From Amycolatopsis decaplanina DSM 44594 (lineage in GTDB: Bacteria; Actinomycetota; Actinomycetes; Mycobacteriales; Pseudonocardiaceae): DNA of 64,000 nt. Both the position numbers and the translations under genes were made by a program. The stretch covers positions 296,770 through 360,769 of the forward strand of contig NZ_AOHO01000045.1 of assembly GCF_000342005.1 (NCBI RefSeq). The letters run 5' to 3'. This document shows positions 59,116 through 64,000 of the stretch, one piece after another (positions within the stretch are counted from its first letter, which is position 1; every line of letters begins with the position of its first letter). The notes under the pieces were generated by a model. The model saw only the letters and a list, made by a program, of their open reading frames with translations. It was not told where the DNA came from and did no database searches.

Positions 59116-60302
59116 TGGATTTCGACGGTGTCTACCGGGCGGAGTACGGCCGGTGCGTGGCCACCCTGACGCGCTTCCTCGGCGACATCTCGCTCGCCGA
59201 GGAGGCCGTTCAGGACGCGTTCGCGACGGCGGTCGAGAAGTGGGACGAAGCGCCGCCCAACCCGGGCGCGTGGATCGTGACCACCGCCCGCAACCGCGCG
59301 ATCGACCGCCTGCGCCGGGAATCCACCCGCGAGGCACGGCACGCTCAAGCACTGCTCCTGCACGGACCGGATGAGCCGCGGGAGGTGGGACCGGTGCGCG
59401 ACGACCAGCTCCGCCTGATCTTCACCTGCTGTCATCCGGCGCTTTCGCCGCTCGCACGGACCGCGCTCACCCTGCGTCTGCTCGGCGGACTGGAGGTGGG
59501 GGAGATCGCGCGGGCGTACCTCGTCCCGGAAACGACCGTCTCCCAGCGGATCGTCCGCGCGAAGAAGAAGATCCGCGACGCGGGCATCCCGTACCGGGTG
59601 CCGCGGGACGGCGAACTCCCCGAACGGCTGGCCTCCGTCCTCACCGTGCTCTACCTGATCTTCAACGAGGGGTACACGTCCACGAGGGGCGACCTGCTGC
59701 GTACCGACCTCTGCCTGGAGGCGATTCGCCTGGCGAGGGCGCTCGCCGACCTGATGCCCGGCGAGTCGGAGGTGACCGGGCTGCTGGCACTGCTCCTGCT
59801 CACCGAGGCCCGGCGGCCGGCGCGGGTGGGGGCTTCCGGTGAGCTGGTGGTGCTCGCGGAGCAGGACCGGTCGCTGTGGAACCGGGAACTGATCGCCGAG
59901 GGCCATGAGCTGGTACGGCGATGCCTGCGCCGCGACCGGCCGGGCCCGTACCAGGTGCAGGCCGCGATCAACGCCGTGCACACGGACGGGCGGTCGACCG
60001 ACTGGGCGCAGGTGCTGGCGCTCTACGACCGGCTGTGGCGGCTCACCCCGACGCCGATCGTCGCGCTCAACCGCGCGGTCGCCGTCGCCGAGGTGCACGG
60101 CCCGGCGGCGGCACTGGCCGGAATCGAGGGACTGGACCTGCCCGGCTATCACCATCTGCCCGCCACCCGGGCGAATCTGCTGTCCCGCCTCGGCCGCGAC
60201 GAAGACGCCATCGCCGCCTACGACGAGGCGATCACCTTGGCCACCAACGACACGGAACGGGCTTTCCTGGAGAACCGCCGGGCACGCCTCAGGTCCGGCT
60301 GA
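59115..60302 (+). CDS. ECF42-type RNA polymerase sigma factor
   Basis: A 395-residue sigma factor. Region 2 is LTRFLGDISLAEEAVQDAFA, region 4 is LLGGLEVGEIARAYLVPETT followed by VSQRIVRAKKKIRDAGIPYR. A long C-terminal TPR-like extension (DUF6596: VLTVLYLIFNEGYTSTRGDL, ALNRAVAVAEVHGP) is the ECF42 hallmark and is needed for activity in studied members. There is no anti-sigma gene. Translational coupling to the DGPF gene supports a functional unit. Confidence 0.93.
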   Translation: MDFDGVYRAEYGRCVATLTRFLGDISLAEEAVQDAFATAVEKWDEAPPNPGAWIVTTARNRAIDRLRRESTREARHAQALLLHGPDEPREVGPVRDDQLRLIFTCCHPALSPLARTALTLRLLGGLEVGEIARAYLVPETTVSQRIVRAKKKIRDAGIPYRVPRDGELPERLASVLTVLYLIFNEGYTSTRGDLLRTDLCLEAIRLARALADLMPGESEVTGLLALLLLTEARRPARVGASGELVVLAEQDRSLWNRELIAEGHELVRRCLRRDRPGPYQVQAAINAVHTDGRSTDWAQVLALYDRLWRLTPTPIVALNRAVAVAEVHGPAAALAGIEGLDLPGYHHLPATRANLLSRLGRDEDAIAAYDEAITLATNDTERAFLENRRARLRSG

Positions 60303-60458
60303 ACGGGCAGCTTCGCCGTCGATTCGGGCAACCGTCGCCGAAAGCACGCTTCGGGCCGTGTCCTCAATGGACAGAACGGCGCGGACCAGGTGAGGGGTTC
60401 CGTTGTCGTGCGGGCGAGAAACCAACTATTGTCGCCATGACCGCTCATCCGCCAGTGC

Positions 60459-60467
60459 AGGAGGTGA
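60459..60467 (+). promoter_or_regulatory. Ribosome-binding site fixing the TTG start of the DeoR gene
   Basis: AGGAGGTGA, an exact anti-Shine-Dalgarno match, ends a few bases before TTG 60471. It decides for this rare start. Confidence 0.85.
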
Positions 60468-60470
60468 CCG

Positions 60471-61232
60471 TTGTACGCCGAAGAGCGGCAGCGCGCCATC
60501 CTCGAGCAGGCCCGGCAGAACGGCCGCGTCGACGTGGCGACGCTCGCGGCCGCTTTCGAGATCACCAGCGAGACCGTCCGGCGTGACCTGACGGCGCTGG
60601 AACGCAGCGGAGTGGTGCGACGGGTGCACGGCGGCGCGATCCCCGTCGAAAGGCTGGGCATCGAGCCGGGGCTCGACGCCCGCGACGCGGTGATGACCGC
60701 GGAAAAGGACCGCATCGCCGCCGCGGCGCTGGAGCAGATCCCCGGCGGTGGCGCGATCCTGCTGGACGCGGGCACCACCGTGGCCCGGCTGGCGAACCTC
60801 GTCCCCGCCGACCGTGGCCTGACCGTGGTCACCCCTTCACTGCCGAACGCGTTCACGCTCGCCAACCGGCCCGGCGTAACGCTGATGCTGGTCGGCGGAA
60901 GGCTGCGCGGCCACACCATGGCCTCGGTCGACGGCTGGGCGCTCAGCGCCCTCAAGGACACCTACGTCGACGTCGCTTTCCTCGGCACCGAAGGCCTTTC
61001 CGTCGAGCGGGGGCTCACCACCCCGGACACCGCCGAGGCGATGGTGAAACGCGCGGCCATCACGTCCGCGCGGCGGACGGTGCTGCTGGCGGATCACACC
61101 AAGATCGGAGACGACCACTTCGCCCGGTTCGGGGACCTCTGTGACGTCGACACCCTGATCACCGACAGCGGTGTCGATCCTCAGGCGGCCGACGAGATCA
61201 GCCGGGCAGGCGTCAAGGTGATCATCGTTTGA
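60471..61232 (+). CDS. DeoR-family sugar-operon repressor
   Basis: A 253-residue DeoR regulator with the N-terminal helix-turn-helix (YAEERQRAILEQARQNGRVD, FEITSETVRRDLTALERSGV, RRVHGGAI). The sugar-phosphate-binding domain reads ILLDAGTTVARLANLV and FLGTEGLSVERGLTTPD, with ADHTKIGDDHFARFG near the end. It overlaps the first permease by four bases, so it is the first gene of a sugar-uptake operon and probably its repressor, released by a phosphorylated sugar. Confidence 0.92.
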   Translation: MYAEERQRAILEQARQNGRVDVATLAAAFEITSETVRRDLTALERSGVVRRVHGGAIPVERLGIEPGLDARDAVMTAEKDRIAAAALEQIPGGGAILLDAGTTVARLANLVPADRGLTVVTPSLPNAFTLANRPGVTLMLVGGRLRGHTMASVDGWALSALKDTYVDVAFLGTEGLSVERGLTTPDTAEAMVKRAAITSARRTVLLADHTKIGDDHFARFGDLCDVDTLITDSGVDPQAADEISRAGVKVIIV

Positions 61233-62122
61233 AGCGTACGGGCGAGCGGCTCGCCGGATACCTGATGACAGCGCCGTTCTACGTGCTCTTCGGCGTGTTC
61301 GGTCTTTTCCCGTTGCTCTACACCGCCTGGGTGGCGCTGCACCATTGGCATCTGGTCAACGGTGACACCGGGTTCGCCGGGCTCGGCAACTTCGCCGTCC
61401 TGCTGCGGGATCCGTATTTCTACAACGCGCTCTTCAACACGGTCAGCATCTTCGTCCTTTCGACCGTCCCGCAACTGCTGGCCGCGCTCGGGCTCGCCGC
61501 ACTCCTCGATCGTCCCTTGCGCGCGCGGAGCCTGTGGCGGGCCAGTGTGCTGTTGCCCAACGTCGTCTCGGTGGTCGCGGTGGCGCTGGTGTTCAGTCAG
61601 CTCTTCGCCGAGGACTACGGCGTCGTCAACTGGGCGCTGGGCCTGGTGGGTCTCGACCCGGTGGACTGGCGGTCGGACCGGTTCGCCTCGCATGTCGCGG
61701 TGAGCGCGATGGTGATGTGGCGCTGGACCGGCTACAACGCGCTGCTCTACCTCGCGGCCATGCAGTCCGTGCCCCAGGAGCGCTACGACGCCGCGATGCT
61801 CGACGGCGCCTCGCGCTGGCGGACCTTCTGGTCGATCACCGTGCCCGCGATCCGGCCGACCATCGCCTTCACCGTCGTCGTCTCGACCATCGGCGGGTTG
61901 CAGTTGTTCGCCGAGCCACAGCTGTTCGACGACACCGGTGTCAACGGGACCGGCGGCGCCGACCGGCAGTTCCAGACGCTGGCCATGTACTTGTACGAGA
62001 AGGGGTTCGGCGAGTTCGACGCCGGATACGCGGCGGCCATCGCGTGGTTGCTGTTCCTGTTCTCGGCCGTGTTCGCGCTGGTCAACTTCTCGCTCGTGCG
62101 CCGGATGCGGGGCGGTGAGTGA
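61229..62122 (+). CDS. Sugar ABC transporter permease, MalF/UgpA type
   Basis: A 297-residue permease with six spans and the EAA loop (YDAAMLDGASRWRTFWSITV followed by PAIRP). The N-terminus GYLMTAPFYVLFGVFGLFPL is standard for the CUT1 family. Start is TTG in the four-base overlap TTGA with the deoR stop. It couples to the second permease through GTGA. Confidence 0.9.
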   Translation: MKRTGERLAGYLMTAPFYVLFGVFGLFPLLYTAWVALHHWHLVNGDTGFAGLGNFAVLLRDPYFYNALFNTVSIFVLSTVPQLLAALGLAALLDRPLRARSLWRASVLLPNVVSVVAVALVFSQLFAEDYGVVNWALGLVGLDPVDWRSDRFASHVAVSAMVMWRWTGYNALLYLAAMQSVPQERYDAAMLDGASRWRTFWSITVPAIRPTIAFTVVVSTIGGLQLFAEPQLFDDTGVNGTGGADRQFQTLAMYLYEKGFGEFDAGYAAAIAWLLFLFSAVFALVNFSLVRRMRGGE

Positions 62123-62952
62123 CCGTGGCGGCGAGAGAACGGACCGGTTTCGTCGTCTATGGGTTGCTGCTCGCCGTCGGCGTAGCGTCGATCTTCCCCT
62201 TGTATTGGTCGTTCGTGGTGTCCTCCAAGGACAACTCCGCTCTTGGCGAGACCACCCCGCCGCTGCTGCCCGGCGGCAATCTGATCGAGAACGTGGGCAG
62301 GGTCTTCGGGACCGTCGATTTCTGGCTGGCGATGCAGAACTCGCTGATCGTCGCCGGCACGGTGACCGTGTCGAACGTGCTGCTCTCCAGCATGGCCGGA
62401 TTCGCCTTCGCGCGGCTGCGGTTTCCCGGGCGTGACACGCTGTTCCTGGTCGTCATCGGCACCGCCATGGTGCCCGCCCAGCTCGGGGTCATCCCGCTCT
62501 ACCTGGTGGTCGGCGAACTCGGCTGGTACGGGCGCCTGGAGGCGGTGATCGTGCCGGGGCTGGTCGGCGCGTTCAGCGTGTTCTGGATGCGGCAGGCGTG
62601 CGAGGAGGCGATCCCCGGCGAACTGCTCGACGCCGGACGTGTCGACGGCTGTTCGACGGCGCGGCTGTTCTGGAACGTCGCGATGCCCGCCATCCGCCCC
62701 CAGGCCGCCGTGCTCGCGATGCTGACGTTCATGACCGCGTGGAACGACTTCTTCTGGCCGTTGATCGTGCTCGACCCCAATGCCCACCCGACCGTCCAGG
62801 TGGCGTTGTCGCGGCTGGCCAGCGGCTACTTCACCGACTACTCGCTGATGCTCACCGCGGCCACGATCGGCGTGCTGCCCGTCGTCGTGCTGTTCATCCT
62901 GCTGGCCAGGAAGGTGGTCGACGGCGTGATGCGGGGCGCGCCGCGGGCGTGA
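62119..62952 (+). CDS. Sugar ABC transporter permease, MalG/UgpE type
   Basis: A 277-residue permease with six spans and the EAA loop ELLDAGRVDGCSTARLFWNV. AFSVFWMRQACEEAIPGELL-like sequence precedes it. It completes the CUT1 permease pair. No solute-binding protein, ATPase or sugar enzyme follows before 63166, so the operon appears incomplete; the ATPase could be a shared MsiK-type protein encoded elsewhere. Confidence 0.9.
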   Translation: MTVAARERTGFVVYGLLLAVGVASIFPLYWSFVVSSKDNSALGETTPPLLPGGNLIENVGRVFGTVDFWLAMQNSLIVAGTVTVSNVLLSSMAGFAFARLRFPGRDTLFLVVIGTAMVPAQLGVIPLYLVVGELGWYGRLEAVIVPGLVGAFSVFWMRQACEEAIPGELLDAGRVDGCSTARLFWNVAMPAIRPQAAVLAMLTFMTAWNDFFWPLIVLDPNAHPTVQVALSRLASGYFTDYSLMLTAATIGVLPVVVLFILLARKVVDGVMRGAPRA

Positions 62953-62994
62953 TGGCCGTGGGCGCGGTTGGGTCCCACTCTCGAAGGCCCGTCG

Positions 62995-63163
62995 TGGTCG
63001 TTTTCGGCGACGCTGCTGGGCGGCAGCGGTTGCCCTGCTGACCCCGCGCCAGGTTCGTGCCGGAGCGATGGTCGTTTTTCGGCGACGTCTCGTCGCAGAC
63101 TGGTTGCGCCGGGATTTTGGGTGCTGCTCTTGTGGTCGGCTTGTCGCCGTTTTTCGGCGATGG
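62995..63163. repeat. Three spaced GTCG-TTTTT-CGGCGA repeats
   Basis: TGGTCGTTTTCGGCGACG (62995), TGGTCGTTTTTCGGCGACG (63069) and TTGTCGCCGTTTTTCGGCGA (63141) recur about 75 bases apart in the 213-base gap between the permease stop and the HNH gene. Each can form a short stem around the T-run, the third CGCCG-TTTTT-CGGCG most clearly. No gene is visible in this gap. Confidence 0.65.
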
Positions 63164-63165
63164 GG

Positions 63166-64000
63166 TCAGAACGGTGGTTCGGTTCGGGGTTCGTGTAGTG
63201 GTGGTGGCGTGCTGTCGTAGCTGCGTCCGGTGGGTGTGGTGATGGTCAGGGTCGCGTCTGCCGCTAGTCGGTAGCTCCAGCCGGGTTGGTCCTTCAACCG
63301 GTGGTCGCGGCGGCACAGGTCGACCAGTTCGGTATCGGCGGTATGGCCCCCGTGCTGCCACGGCAGCGCATGGTCGAGATCGCAGGCCTGCGCGACACGG
63401 TGGCAACCAGGTCTTCGACACTCACGGTCCCGCACTCGTACGAACTCGTCCAGCCCCGCGGTCGGCCGATACCGATCCCGGCCCAGATCCAGCACCTGCC
63501 CGGACAACGGGTCGGTGATGATCCGCCGCAACACCGTGTTCGAGCCGGACGCGATGTGCCGGGCCAAGGGTGCGGGGATGTGCCCGTGCCCGGCCAGCTC
63601 GGCGGGATCATCGTTCAACCCGAGATAGGTGTGCAGATCCATATAGAGGAACACCTCCGACCGTTCACTCTTCCCACCCTGACCACCCAGCAGAAGATCC
63701 AACGCGACATCCGCGCGCAGCTGATCCAGAGTTCGGGTCTCGTCGCCGGTTTTCAACGCCCTGGCCTCACGATCGATCCGCGTGTACGCGGCGGTGATCT
63801 TCTCCACGGGGCCATCTTCGACCTCGATCGACGCCACTCCGGTCTCGCCTTGCCGGATCGAGAGCCGACGTCCGGCGCGGTGTTGTTCCGCGCGTTTCCC
63901 GGCGCCGTCACGGTCGGCCATCATCGCCGCGTGGTTCGCCGCTTTCCGGACCTGCTCGGAATTCCTGCCCGGCAACCGGTCCTCCAGCACCTCATCCACC
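63166..64000 (-). CDS. HNH endonuclease / 13E12 repeat family protein, 5' end cut by window edge
   Basis: The frame is open to base 64000; a GTG at 63999 is unlikely to be the true start because family members are about 400 or more residues. The visible part holds the DUF222-type region (LDQLRADVALDLLLGGQGGK, LYMDLHTYLGL) and a C-terminal HNH nuclease with CRRPGCHRVAQACDLDHALP, WQHGGHTADTELVDLCRRDH. Such genes are multicopy in actinomycetes and are thought to be mobile or repeat-associated. Their cellular role is not known. Confidence 0.9.
   Translation of the reverse strand, partial: VDEVLEDRLPGRNSEQVRKAANHAAMMADRDGAGKRAEQHRAGRRLSIRQGETGVASIEVEDGPVEKITAAYTRIDREARALKTGDETRTLDQLRADVALDLLLGGQGGKSERSEVFLYMDLHTYLGLNDDPAELAGHGHIPAPLARHIASGSNTVLRRIITDPLSGQVLDLGRDRYRPTAGLDEFVRVRDRECRRPGCHRVAQACDLDHALPWQHGGHTADTELVDLCRRDHRLKDQPGWSYRLAADATLTITTPTGRSYDSTPPPLHEPRTEPPF

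Noticed and set aside
1..64000. CRISPR arrays, tRNA or rRNA genes, IS elements and T7SS core genes
   Set aside because: No direct-repeat arrays, no tRNA-like cloverleaf, no transposase frames or terminal inverted repeats, and no EccC, EccD or mycosin-like proteins were seen.

Overview
The window is high-GC DNA (roughly 70%, third codon positions almost always G or C) with frequent GTG and TTG starts, twin-gene ABC exporters, NarL-type two-component pairs, ECF41 and ECF42 sigma factors, roadblock proteins, a 13E12/HNH protein and type VII secretion (T7SS)-like substrates. This points to an actinomycete, most likely Pseudonocardiaceae such as Amycolatopsis. The genus is an inference; there is no rRNA or tRNA marker here. 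I see no IS element, CRISPR array, tRNA or origin.

Left part (1-8300): a cut-off ECF41 sigma factor; an unusual ribbon-helix-helix/RNA-ligase fusion; an HbpS-like secreted haem-binding protein with a coupled ankyrin lipoprotein, divergent from a SenS/SenR-like two-component system; a decayed segment with remnants of a flavoprotein and a methyltransferase; and a three-gene roadblock operon. From 8300 to 15340: a secreted S1 protease, then a compact operon of fatty-acyl-AMP ligase (FAAL), acyl carrier protein, a small YxxxE-tailed secretion substrate, a 1000-residue WXG/Gly-rich protein and a small charged protein. This operon is the strongest candidate for an undescribed system.

Middle (15340-34800): an ABC exporter, an SRPBCC protein, an epimerase/FAD-oxidoreductase pair, a HAF-repeat protein, three regulator-target pairs with visible operators (quinone oxidoreductase/TetR, LysR/EamA, MFS/TetR), a glycopeptide-type glycosyltransferase, and a cluster of three LuxR-type regulators with degenerate receivers around an XRE-STAND-TPR regulator.

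Right part (35000-64000): an RHH-DUF4097-ABC operon; a tripeptidyl-aminopeptidase-like enzyme; an ABC exporter divergent from its histidine kinase/response regulator; an epoxide-hydrolase-like lipoprotein, a DinB protein and a second S1 protease; two regulators with duplicated MerR domains flanking a DUF6194 gene; a peroxiredoxin; a methyltransferase and a HAMP adenylate cyclase; a secreted papain-like protease with a membrane-anchored neighbour; a P450; GlmS; a YCII/ECF42 pair; a DeoR regulator with two sugar permeases; and a truncated HNH/13E12 gene.

Across the window a hairpin family with fixed outer arms (CGTGAGTGG / CCACTCACG) occurs seven times in intergenic DNA. Two copies keep pairing through compensatory base changes, which implies selection on structure.
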